Assembly (NCBI GenBank): GCA_030038035.1
Contig: JASHPP010000276.1
Span: 1-16,612, forward strand
Direction: 5' to 3'
DNA length: 16,612 bases
From: Trebonia sp.
GTDB lineage: Bacteria > Actinomycetota > Actinomycetes > Streptosporangiales > Streptosporangiaceae
Position 1 is the first letter of the stretch; every line of letters begins with the position of its first letter. Made by a program: the position numbers and the translations under genes. Positions 1 through 5,969 of this stretch are shown piece after piece. The notes beneath the pieces were generated by a model. It was not told the DNA's origin and did not search any database. It saw only the letters and a program-made list of their open reading frames with translations.

Positions 1-837
1 ACCTATTCCCAGCGCGGGCTGCGTGAGTATTACCGGCAGGTGCAAGGCGTCTTCCAGGACCCGTTCAGCTCCTACAACCCGATCTACCGCGCGGACCGGG
101 TGTTCCAGCTGGTGCGGGACGTGTACTTCAGGCACACCCCGGACAAGGACTGGGACGACAAGCTCGAGGCCGCGCTCGACGCGGTCGCGCTCAACCCGGG
201 CGACGTGCTCGGCAAGTACCCGCACCAGCTCTCCGGCGGCCAGCAGCAGCGCCTGCTGATCGCCCGCGCGCTGCTGCTCGAGGTCAAGGTGCTTGTGGCC
301 GACGAGATCATCAGCATGCTCGACGCCTCCACCCGGGTCGACGTGCTCAACCTGCTCGTCAAGCTCAAGCGGGCCGGGCTCGCGATCTTGTTCGTCACCC
401 ACGACCTGTCGCTGGGCAACTACGTGAGCGACCGGACGGTCATCTTGCGGCACGGCGCGATCGTGGAGATGGGCGCGACGGAGAAGGTCTTCGGCAACCC
501 GCAGCACGACTACACCCGGATGCTGCTGTCGGCGGTGCCGGAACTGCACAAGAAATGGCAGCACACGCCGCTCGGCCCGGTTGCGGTCGCGGCCAACGGA
601 TCGGCCGCGGTCAGCGATGTCATCGAGACCACTCCGAACGGTCCCGTTGCCTCCGCCCTCGCGCACGCCACCTTGATCGACGAGCTGAGCCACGCCGAGC
701 ACGTGGTCAAGCGCGACGTGCGCGCCGTCTTCGCCGTCCGGGGCGGCACCCGGACGTCGTCCCCCGTCGCGGTGGCGCTCGAGCCCCCCGAGCTGCGCGA
801 GATCGAGCCGGACCACATGGTCGCCGAGCCGGAGTAG
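1..837 (+). CDS. ABC transporter ATP-binding protein, oligopeptide/dipeptide type (5' partial)
   Basis: ATPase subunit of an importer, expected at the inner face of the membrane, where ATP hydrolysis drives uptake of peptides or a related solute. The frame is open from base 1, so the gene starts upstream. The Walker A loop is outside the window. In the 278 visible residues I see the Q-loop (VFQDP, Gln19), the ABC signature LSGGQQQR (residues 77-84), Walker B ending in Asp101-Glu102, and the H-loop His134 (FVTHD). After the H-loop comes the usual oligopeptide-family stretch (GNPQHDYTRMLL) and then a roughly 95-residue tail without a recognised motif, rich in Ala, Val and charged residues. Walker B is followed by Ile-Ile where the family normally has Pro-Thr or Pro-Val. 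The order Q-loop, signature, Walker B, H-loop makes the ATPase call secure. The substrate class is inferred from overall resemblance to DppF/OppF. Confidence 0.9.
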   Translation, partial: TYSQRGLREYYRQVQGVFQDPFSSYNPIYRADRVFQLVRDVYFRHTPDKDWDDKLEAALDAVALNPGDVLGKYPHQLSGGQQQRLLIARALLLEVKVLVADEIISMLDASTRVDVLNLLVKLKRAGLAILFVTHDLSLGNYVSDRTVILRHGAIVEMGATEKVFGNPQHDYTRMLLSAVPELHKKWQHTPLGPVAVAANGSAAVSDVIETTPNGPVASALAHATLIDELSHAEHVVKRDVRAVFAVRGGTRTSSPVAVALEPPELREIEPDHMVAEPE

Positions 838-842
838 CCGCG

Positions 843-872
843 TTGGCTACCGGCTCCCGTCTCCGGTAGACT
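843..872 (+). promoter_or_regulatory. Probable promoter of tRNA-Gln
   Basis: A -35-like TTGGCT (843-848) and a -10-like TAGACT (867-872) are separated by 18 bases. This places transcription start near 879, about 45 bases before the tRNA. A 7-bp inverted repeat, CTACCGG/CCGGTAG (847-853 and 863-869, 9-base loop), overlaps the promoter directly after the ABC gene stop, and may end the upstream transcript. Both roles are inferred from sequence alone. Confidence 0.5.
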
Positions 873-924
873 GCAGCGGCGCGACACGGACGAACGCCTT
901 GCGGCGCCGGCGTTCGCGCGCCCT

Positions 925-996
925 TGGGGTATGGGGTAATTGGCAGCCCGACAGGTTCTGGCCCTGTTAGTCTAGGTTCGAGTCCTGGTACCCCAG
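925..996 (+). tRNA. tRNA-Gln (anticodon CTG)
   Basis: A 72-base cloverleaf. The acceptor stem is TGGGGTA (925-931) with TACCCCA (989-995), and the discriminator is G996. The anticodon stem is ACAGG (951-955) with CCTGT (963-967). The seven-base loop TTCTGGC puts CTG at 958-960, read as Gln. The T-arm is CTAGG/CCTGG around TTCGAGT (977-983). No CCA is encoded. The D-arm (TGGGGTAATTGGCA region) fits Gln tRNAs. Confidence 0.96.
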
Positions 997-1002
997 CGTT
1001 TG

Positions 1003-1041
1003 ACGTGGCACGGATGCCCTGGCGTGGCGTTCGTGCCACGT
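1003..1041 (+). terminator. Hairpin after tRNA-Gln, probable terminator
   Basis: A perfect 10-bp inverted repeat ACGTGGCACG (1003-1012) / CGTGCCACGT (1032-1041) with a 19-base loop begins seven bases after the tRNA and is followed by TTCGCG. The U-tract is minimal, as is common in GC-rich actinomycetes. It could also be a processing signal. Confidence 0.55.
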
Positions 1042-1095
1042 TTCGCGTTCCCGCCCCGGGCCTGGCCCACGCCGCGGTCGCGGGCCGCGCGCGAG

Positions 1096-1124
1096 TTGGC
1101 GGACTCACCGCGAGACGGTAAGGT
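1096..1124 (+). promoter_or_regulatory. Probable promoter of tRNA-Glu
   Basis: TTGGCG (1096-1101) and TAAGGT (1119-1124) are 17 bases apart, close to the actinobacterial housekeeping-sigma pattern TTGNCN / TANNNT. The predicted start is about base 1131, five bases before the mature tRNA. This means tRNA-Glu is transcribed separately from tRNA-Gln. Confidence 0.6.
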
Positions 1125-1135
1125 GAAGCTCGCTC

Positions 1136-1208
1136 GGCCCCGTCGTCTAGAGGCCTAGGACGCCGCCCTCTCAAGGCGGTAACGCCGGTTCGAATCCGGT
1201 CGGGGCTA
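1136..1208 (+). tRNA. tRNA-Glu (anticodon CTC)
   Basis: A 73-base cloverleaf. The acceptor is GGCCCCG (1136-1142) with CGGGGCT (1201-1207), including a terminal G-U pair, and the discriminator is A1208. The anticodon stem is CCGCC (1163-1167) with GGCGG (1175-1179). The loop CTCTCAA gives anticodon CTC at 1170-1172, read as Glu. The T-loop is TTCGAAT, flanked by CCGG stems. The D-arm (GTCTAGAGGCCTAGGAC) matches the bacterial Glu type. The two bases CC follow the discriminator. Confidence 0.96.
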
Positions 1209-1329
1209 CCCAGCGCGCACCGGGAGTTTCCCTTGCGCCCCACCAGTCCGCCAAGTGTTACTTTGGACACTTCTTGCATGGACAAATCGCCCATAATTGA
1301 CCGCTAAATGGTCACAGAGTGTGCAAAGT

Positions 1330-1369
1330 GGCACCCAAGGGGTCCTGTGGGTGCCGCGGGCGGCACCCA
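1330..1369. repeat. Three alternating copies of an 8-mer forming two exclusive hairpins
   Basis: GGCACCCA occurs at 1330-1337 and 1362-1369, with its reverse complement TGGGTGCC between them at 1348-1355. The middle copy can pair with either flank. Pairing with the right flank extends to a perfect 10-bp stem (1348-1357 with 1360-1369). Only one of the two hairpins can exist at a time. The function is unknown; terminator, attenuator or binding site are all possible. Confidence 0.55.
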
Positions 1370-1425
1370 TCCGGATGATTTGCCCGGATTACGGTAGTTC
1401 GTCCGCTTGAGGTTGCCGCAGGTGC

Positions 1426-1478
1426 TGGCGGTGGGGCCCCCAGCGCCAAGCCTATTGGCGGCGGGGGCCCCACCGCCA
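1426..1478. repeat. 53-base hairpin with a perfect 16-bp outer stem
   Basis: TGGCGGTGGGGCCCCC (1426-1441) is the exact reverse complement of 1463-1478. Inside lies a second perfect stem CGCCAA (1444-1449) / TTGGCG (1455-1460) around the loop GCCTA, with a two-by-two internal bulge. No U-run follows on either strand. It could be a bidirectional terminator or a dispersed palindromic repeat. A genome-wide copy count would tell which. Confidence 0.65.
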
Positions 1479-1548
1479 ACAGCCCCCGGGACCGAGCCGG
1501 CCCGGAGCGGTCCCCGAACTGGCAGACTGTTACCGGGCAGGCGCTACG

Positions 1549-1554
1549 TACACT
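1549..1554 (+). promoter_or_regulatory. -10 box (TACACT) for a leaderless zinc-finger mRNA
   Basis: TACACT lies seven bases before the GTG at 1562, and there is no Shine-Dalgarno sequence between them. Transcription would therefore start at or one base before the start codon, a frequent arrangement in actinobacteria. No convincing -35 box is visible. Confidence 0.4.
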
Positions 1555-1561
1555 TGACGCT

Positions 1562-1915
1562 GTGCCGAATGATCCTGCGGCGGCCGGTGGCGATGGCGGG
1601 AAGCGCCTGCTGCAGCCGGAATGCTCGTTCTGCGGCAAGGCACGGCCGCACGTCAGGACGCTCATCGCCGGCGCCGGCGTGCACATCTGCGACCAGTGCA
1701 TCGACAGGGCGGACCGGGTGGTCGCCAGCGGCCGGGCCGCCGCCACCCCGGTGTCCGCGCTCAAGCGGGCCGGTGCCGATGTCACGACGGCCGAGTGCAG
1801 CTTCTGCGGCAAGCGCCGCCACCAGGTGTCCGGCCTGGCGCTGTCCGCGCGGGCGACGATCTGCACCGAGTGCCTGGCGCTCTGCCACGAGATCGTCGCC
1901 GGGCAGCTCAGCTAG
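1562..1915 (+). CDS. Small protein with two ClpX-type C4 zinc fingers
   Basis: A 117-residue protein made almost only of two zinc-binding domains of the kind found at the N-terminus of ClpX. The first has Cys21-x2-Cys24 and Cys43-x2-Cys46. The second has Cys79-x2-Cys82 and Cys101-x2-Cys104. Both begin with the same hexapeptide CSFCGK and carry the family pattern of a hydrophobic stretch before the second Cys pair. There is no AAA+ ATPase domain. In ClpX this domain dimerises and binds substrates and adaptors, so a role as adaptor or competitor in proteolysis is possible but is only inference. Start GTG 1562 is chosen because it gives the full N-terminus and sits at the spacing expected for a leaderless transcript. 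The gene stands alone, with gene-free DNA on both sides. Confidence 0.82.
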   Translation: MPNDPAAAGGDGGKRLLQPECSFCGKARPHVRTLIAGAGVHICDQCIDRADRVVASGRAAATPVSALKRAGADVTTAECSFCGKRRHQVSGLALSARATICTECLALCHEIVAGQLS

Positions 1916-1992
1916 GCCGGGCGGCGCCGGGCACCGCTGGAACCCCGTGCGGCGTCCCCGCGCCCCGCCGCGGCCGCGCCGCCGCCGCAGTG

Positions 1993-1998
1993 TATGAT
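1993..1998 (+). promoter_or_regulatory. -10 box (TATGAT) upstream of the DAHP synthase leader
   Basis: TATGAT fits the consensus well and would start transcription at about 2005-2006, exactly at the GTG of the leader ORF. No good -35 box is visible 16-19 bases upstream, where the sequence is nearly pure GC. The same bases contain an ATG (1994) in the leader frame, so this box could instead be coding. Confidence 0.45.
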
Positions 1999-2005
1999 CG
2001 ACCGC

Positions 2006-2131
2006 GTGTCACGGTGGTATTGGCGCTTTACGCTGGCTCCGGGCGGAGCCAGGCGTACTTGCGTGCGCTTATCACCACCCGGAGCCAGCCGAAGGCGGGG
2101 GCCGCGGCCACCCGTCGCGAACAGGGCGTAG
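2006..2131 (+). CDS. Candidate leader peptide rich in aromatic codons
   Basis: A 41-codon ORF starting GTG 2006 and ending TAG 2129-2131, 48 bases before the DAHP synthase start. Codons 4 to 8 read Trp-Tyr-Trp-Arg-Phe (2015-2029). This cluster of all three aromatic amino acids is very unlikely by chance in DNA this GC-rich, where TAT and TTT are rare codons. The first hairpin segment starts right after the cluster. A start at ATG 1994 in the same frame would add Met-Ile-Asp-Arg. Neither start has a clear ribosome site, and GTG 2006 fits a leaderless transcript from the TATGAT box. The rest of the peptide is Arg/Pro/Gly-rich and probably unimportant as protein. The role as a sensor of charged aromatic tRNAs is inferred by analogy with known trp leaders. 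Confidence 0.55.
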   Translation: MSRWYWRFTLAPGGARRTCVRLSPPGASRRRGPRPPVANRA

Positions 2132-2142
2132 CTGGCTCCCGG
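2032..2142 (+). promoter_or_regulatory. Candidate attenuator: four segments of one 8-mer able to re-pair
   Basis: CTGGCTCC occurs at 2033-2040 (segment 1) and 2132-2139 (segment 4). Its reverse complement GGAGCCAG occurs at 2045-2052 (segment 2) and 2081-2088 (segment 3). Segments 1:2 form an 8-bp hairpin with a four-base loop. Segments 3:4 form a 9-bp stem (2081-2089 with 2131-2139), extended past a bulge by CC/GG. Alternative pairings 1:3 (9 bp) and 2:4 (8 bp) are equally good locally. The aromatic codons lie just before segment 1, and the leader stop codon touches segment 4. No U-run follows segment 4. A further small hairpin GGGCG/CGCCC (2150-2154, 2160-2164) abuts the ribosome site at 2165-2173, so control of translation is as possible as termination. 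Confidence 0.5.
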
Positions 2143-2179
2143 CCGAGGTGGGCGCGGCTCGCCCGGGAGGAGAACCCCG

Positions 2180-3589
2180 ATGTCACGCGTCAGGGACACC
2201 CGGATCGTCGCCTACGAGCCGTTGCTGTCACCGGCCGCGCTGGTCGATGAGCTGCCGCTGCTTGACGAGCAGGCACAGACAGTCGAGCGCACCCGGGCCG
2301 AGGCCCGCGCCGTGCTTGACGGCGCCGACGACCGGCTGCTCGTGGTCACCGGCCCGTGCTCCGTGCACGACCCGAAGGCCGCCCTCGACTACGCCGCGCG
2401 CCTGACGGCGCTCCGCGACGCCTACGCCCGCGACCTGCTCATCGTGATGCGCGTGTACTTCGAGAAGCCGCGCACCGTGACCGGGTGGAAGGGCCTGATC
2501 AACGACCCCGGCATGGATGACAGCCACGACGTGCACCGCGGGCTGCGCGCGGCGCGGCGGCTGCTCCTTGACATCCTTGGCCTGGGCATGCCCGTGGGCT
2601 GCGAGTGGCTGGACCCGATCACGCCGCAGTACATCGCCGACACCGTGACCTGGGGGGCGATCGGGGCGCGGACGACGGAGAGCCAGGTGCACCGGCAGCT
2701 CGCGTCGGGCCTTTCCATGCCGGTCGGGTTCAAGAACGGGACGGACGGCGACGTCCAGGTCGCGGTCGACGCATGCCGCGCGTCGGCGACCGGGCACACG
2801 TTCTTCGGCGTCACGCAGGCGGGCGCGGCCGCCGTGGTGAAGACGGCGGGGAACGCCGACACGCACGTGATCCTGCGCGGCGGCCGCAGCGGCCCCAACT
2901 ACTCGTCCTCCCACGTGGCCAAGGCGCTGGACCTGGTCGCGGCGGCCGGGCTGCCACGGCGCCTGATGGTGGACGCCAGCCACGGCAACAGCGGCAAGAA
3001 CTACCGCCGTCAGCCGGCGGTGGCCCAGGCGCTGGCCGAGCAGATCACCGGCGGCGAGCGCGGCATCTGCGGCGTGATGCTTGAGAGCTTCCTGGTGGCG
3101 GGACGCCAGGAGCCTGGCGACCCGGCGACGCTGGCCTACGGGCAGAGCGTCACGGACGCGTGCATGGACATCGAGATGACAACCAGCACACTGGGAACAC
3201 TCGCAGCATCAGTTTCGCGCCGCCGCCGGTCCCCGGCAGATTTATCCCGAACGATCCCGGCCGACTCCACGCTCGTCAGCTCAGCCGGCCGGCGATTGGC
3301 CGCCAGACGGCGAACTGGACGATCGCGAGGGTCAGCGCGAACGGCAGCAGCACCCGCATCCCCGCGCTCTGGGCGATCGCGCCCGCCAGCCAGGGCAGCG
3401 CGGAGCCGCCGCCCACGGCGGCCGCGTTCATCACCCCGATGGCGGTGGGCACCAGCCGGGCCTGCGTCAGCCGGGGCGCGACCGCCATCGTGGTCGGGAA
3501 GACCGGGCCGAGGAGGAAGCCGAGCAGCCCAAGCGCGACGCACGCGAGCACGGCCGGCGACAGCCAGGCCAGCGCGGCAGCGGCGGTGA
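2180..3589 (+). CDS. aroF: 3-deoxy-7-phosphoheptulonate (DAHP) synthase, class I, with unnatural C-terminal read-through
   Basis: Catalyses condensation of phosphoenolpyruvate and erythrose 4-phosphate, the first committed step to Phe, Tyr and Trp; cytosolic. The first 350 residues align over the whole length of E. coli AroG/AroF: GPCS with metal ligand Cys60, KPRT (Lys96), the active-site motif GARTTESQ (162-169), VGFKNGTDG (182-190), and metal ligands His268, Glu302 and Asp326 at almost the same numbers as in AroG. LDPITPQY, GLSMP and SHGNS...YRRQPAVA are closest to the Tyr-sensitive type AroF, so feedback control is expected. The start ATG has a strong site GGGAGGAGA (2165-2173). There is no stop near residue 350. 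The frame continues for about 119 Arg/Ala/Pro-rich residues, antisense to the convergent MFS gene, and this tail has no homology I recognise. The symbol aroF is by similarity. Confidence 0.93.
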   Translation: MSRVRDTRIVAYEPLLSPAALVDELPLLDEQAQTVERTRAEARAVLDGADDRLLVVTGPCSVHDPKAALDYAARLTALRDAYARDLLIVMRVYFEKPRTVTGWKGLINDPGMDDSHDVHRGLRAARRLLLDILGLGMPVGCEWLDPITPQYIADTVTWGAIGARTTESQVHRQLASGLSMPVGFKNGTDGDVQVAVDACRASATGHTFFGVTQAGAAAVVKTAGNADTHVILRGGRSGPNYSSSHVAKALDLVAAAGLPRRLMVDASHGNSGKNYRRQPAVAQALAEQITGGERGICGVMLESFLVAGRQEPGDPATLAYGQSVTDACMDIEMTTSTLGTLAASVSRRRRSPADLSRTIPADSTLVSSAGRRLAARRRTGRSRGSARTAAAPASPRSGRSRPPARAARSRRPRRPRSSPRWRWAPAGPASAGARPPSWSGRPGRGGSRAAQARRTRARPATARPARQRR

Positions 3590-4490
3590 CGCCGGCCAGG
3601 CACGCGTAGATCATCCGGGCCGTGGTCGCGCCGACCCGTGCGGCGATCGGGCTGATCAGGAACCGGCCGAGCGTCAGCCCCAGCCAGTACCCGCTGATCG
3701 TGTAGCTGGCGATCGACTCAGGCAGCGCCCGCGCCTGCACCAGGTAGCTGAAGCCCCAGCTGCCCACGCTGGCCTCCAGGCCGACGTAGACCGCCAGCAT
3801 CGCCGCCCCGAGCTGGACGCCACGGCCCCTGAGCGCGGCGCCCAGCATGCTGGCGGGGGTCGGCACCGGCGCCTCAGCCGCCCCCGGCACCGGGGCGTCC
3901 GGGGCGTCCGGGGCGCCAGGGGCGCCAGGGGCGGACCTCGGGTAGGCCAGCAGGAAGCCGGCGAGCAGCGGGACGCTGGCCCCGGCCAGCACCAGCCAGA
4001 CCACCGTCCAGGGGGCGAAGCCGATGATCCAGGCAGCCAGCAGCGGCCCGAGCAGCGCGCCGACGCCCCAGAACGCGTGCAGGCGGTTGAGCAGCGTCGT
4101 CGCGCCGGGCATGGCCGAGAGGCAGACGTTGAGCACCGACTCGAGAACCCCGACCCCGTACCCGATGACCACCTGCGCCAGCACGAACGCGACGAACGGC
4201 GGGCGGCTGGCCAGGTACAGTCCGCCCAGCATGAACGCGCTGCCGCCGGCCGTCAGGGCGGTGCGGACCCCGAACCGGTGGAGCAGCGCGCCGTTGCTCA
4301 AGCCGGCCAGCGCGAATCCGATGGAGATCGTGAAGAAAGCGATCCCGATCGTGGCCCGGCCCACCCCGTAACTGGCCATCTGCGACGGCAGCAGCACCCC
4401 GCCAGCTCCTGCGCCAAGACCGCTCAGCACGAACGCGGCGTAGGACACAAGCACCGTCGGCCGGTCGGCCTCGGTCGTGCGGCGGCGCAT
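3276..4490 (-). CDS. MFS family transporter
   Basis: A 404-residue membrane protein with about twelve hydrophobic segments in two halves. The halves are separated by a hydrophilic central loop (residues about 183-212) made of Ala-Pro-Gly and Ala-Pro-Asp repeats. The N-half has the MFS loop 2-3 region (LHRFGVRTALTAGG) and the C-half a matching one (ISPIAARVGATTARM). The hydrophobic pattern and length are normal for a secondary carrier of the major facilitator superfamily; the substrate cannot be told. It begins 13 bases after the stop of the trpB2 gene and is surely cotranscribed with it, so export or uptake of an aromatic or indole compound is a reasonable guess and no more. The start ATG has a poor ribosome site (AGGGG directly before it), consistent with translational coupling. 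Its 3' end overlaps the DAHP synthase frame on the other strand by 314 bases. Confidence 0.88.
   Translation of the reverse strand: MRRRTTEADRPTVLVSYAAFVLSGLGAGAGGVLLPSQMASYGVGRATIGIAFFTISIGFALAGLSNGALLHRFGVRTALTAGGSAFMLGGLYLASRPPFVAFVLAQVVIGYGVGVLESVLNVCLSAMPGATTLLNRLHAFWGVGALLGPLLAAWIIGFAPWTVVWLVLAGASVPLLAGFLLAYPRSAPGAPGAPDAPDAPVPGAAEAPVPTPASMLGAALRGRGVQLGAAMLAVYVGLEASVGSWGFSYLVQARALPESIASYTISGYWLGLTLGRFLISPIAARVGATTARMIYACLAGVTAAAALAWLSPAVLACVALGLLGFLLGPVFPTTMAVAPRLTQARLVPTAIGVMNAAAVGGGSALPWLAGAIAQSAGMRVLLPFALTLAIVQFAVWRPIAGRLS
3892..3933. repeat. 9-base tandem repeat inside the MFS gene
   Basis: Two units GGGGCGTCC are followed by two units GGGGCGCCA and a partial GGGGCG. On the coding (minus) strand this encodes Ala-Pro-Asp and Ala-Pro-Gly tripeptides in the loop between the two halves of the transporter. 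The repeat is in frame, so changes in copy number would lengthen or shorten the loop without breaking the protein. Confidence 0.8.
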
Positions 4491-4503
4491 CCCCTGGCGG
4501 GCC

Positions 4504-5868
4504 CTACGGGGCCGCGGGCAGGCCAGCCAGGGCCGCGTCGATCTGGTCCTGCGGGAGCTCGAAGTCGGTCATCTCGCCGGCCAGGTACCGCTCGTAGGCC
4601 ACCATGTCGAAGTGTCCGTGGCCGCACAGCGCGGTGAGGATCACCTTCTCCTCACCCGTTTCCGCGCAGCGCCTGGCTTCGTCGACGACGGCAGCGAGCG
4701 CGTGCGAAGGCTCGGGCGCGGGTAGGATGCCCTCGGCGCGCGCGAACGTGACCGCCGCGGCGAAGCACTCCCGCTGCGGCTTGGCAACCGCCTCGAACAG
4801 GCCGAGCTCGTACATGTGGGACAGCAGCGGCGACATGCCGTGATAGCGCAGCCCGCCCGCGTGCACGGGCGCGGGGATGAAGCCGTGGCCCAGCGTGTGC
4901 ATCTTGAGCAGCGGCGTGAACCCGGCCGTGTCGCCGAAGTCGTAGGCGTAGATACCCCGGGTGAACGACGGGCAGGCGGACGGTTCGACCGCCCGGATCA
5001 CCGGGTTGGCGCGGCCGGCCAGCTTCTCGCGCAGGAACGGCAGGAACAGCCCGGCGAAGTTGGACCCGCCGCCGGTGCAGCCGACGATCAGGTCTGGCGC
5101 CGACTCGCCCGCCGCGGCGAACTGCTTCAGCGCCTCCTCGCCGATGACCGTCTGGTGCATCAGGACGTGGTTGAGCACGCTGCCGAGGGCGTACCTGGTC
5201 TCGGCGCTGCCTGCCGCGGCCTCGACCGCCTCGCTGATCGCGATGCCGAGGCTGCCCGGCGATGCCGGGTCGTCGGCGAGCACCTTCAGGCCCGCGTTGG
5301 TCGCGCGGGACGGGCTCGGGTGCACGGTCGCGCCGTAGACCTCCATCAGCGTGCGCCGGTGCGGCTTCTGGTCGTAGGACGCCCGCACCATCCAGATCTC
5401 GCAGTCCAGGTTGTACTGCGCGCACGCGAACGCAAGCGCGCTGCCCCACTGCCCGGCGCCGGTCTCGGTGGTGAGCCGTTTAGTCCCTTCCCGCGAGTTG
5501 TAGAACGCCTGCGGGACCGCGGTGTTCGGCTTATGCGACCCGGCCGGGGACACACCCTCGTACTTGTAGTAGATCCGGGCCGGCGTGTGCAGCGCCTTCT
5601 CCAGCCGCCACGCGCGGAACAGCGGTGTCGGCCGCCACAGCCGGTAGACGTCAAGCACCTCCGCGGGGATGTCAACGTAGCTGTCACCGGTCACTTCCTG
5701 GCCGATGAGCTCCATCGGGAACAGCGGGGCGAGGTCGTCGGGCCCCACCGGCTGCAGCGTGCCCGGGTGCAGCGGCGGGGGCGGCGGCGAGGGCAGGTCG
5801 GGGATCACGTTGTACCACCGCGTCGGGATCTGCGACTCGTCCAGGGTGATCTTGGTCCGCTCGGTCAC
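4504..5868 (-). CDS. trpB: Tryptophan synthase beta chain, TrpB2 type (TrpB-like)
   Basis: A PLP enzyme that joins indole and serine to form tryptophan. The PLP lysine is Lys113 in SHKPN, the family catalytic motif is ETGAGQWG (135-142), and the phosphate-binding loop is GCTGGGSN (263-270). The TWG variant GAGQWG instead of GAGQHG, the long N-terminus (SQIPTRWYNVIPDLP) and 454 residues mark the TrpB2 group, which usually acts without tight binding to TrpA. I chose GTG 5868 because GGGAGG lies five bases upstream and the family N-terminus begins here. In-frame ATGs at 5886 and 5958 would add residues of low-complexity look. No trpA is nearby, so it may salvage indole or serve a special pathway. 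The downstream MFS gene is in the same operon. Upstream it faces psuG. Confidence 0.92.
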   Translation of the reverse strand: MTERTKITLDESQIPTRWYNVIPDLPSPPPPPLHPGTLQPVGPDDLAPLFPMELIGQEVTGDSYVDIPAEVLDVYRLWRPTPLFRAWRLEKALHTPARIYYKYEGVSPAGSHKPNTAVPQAFYNSREGTKRLTTETGAGQWGSALAFACAQYNLDCEIWMVRASYDQKPHRRTLMEVYGATVHPSPSRATNAGLKVLADDPASPGSLGIAISEAVEAAAGSAETRYALGSVLNHVLMHQTVIGEEALKQFAAAGESAPDLIVGCTGGGSNFAGLFLPFLREKLAGRANPVIRAVEPSACPSFTRGIYAYDFGDTAGFTPLLKMHTLGHGFIPAPVHAGGLRYHGMSPLLSHMYELGLFEAVAKPQRECFAAAVTFARAEGILPAPEPSHALAAVVDEARRCAETGEEKVILTALCGHGHFDMVAYERYLAGEMTDFELPQDQIDAALAGLPAAP

Positions 5869-5969
5869 GGGGGCCTCCCTCGTCATTGCGTCACTCGCGT
5901 TCGCCGGCAATGCGGTCCGCCCGCGCCCCGCTCGGGGCGGGCCAGGGACTGGCATCATGCGCTTTTCGC

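Larger units (their letters stand above)
1209..1561. other. Gene-free region between tRNA-Glu and the zinc-finger gene
   Basis: I find no ORF here that looks like a gene. The first 110 bases are less GC-rich than the surroundings and contain two small inverted repeats: AAGTGT (1253-1258) / ACACTT (1267-1272) and TGACC (1298-1302) / GGTCA (1310-1314). These could be protein-binding sites. Two much stronger inverted repeats follow and are listed separately. Nothing resembles a known riboswitch. Confidence 0.5.

Noticed and set aside
1297..1325. TTGACC (1297-1302) as a promoter in the gene-free gap
   Set aside because: The hexamer 17 bases downstream is TGTGCA, not a plausible -10 box, and no gene lies at a suitable distance.
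3136..3603. Long minus-strand frame opposite the end of the DAHP synthase gene
   Set aside because: It is an out-of-frame shadow of the MFS gene, rich in Arg/Gly/Ala with no recognisable motif. The MFS frame has clear membrane helices.
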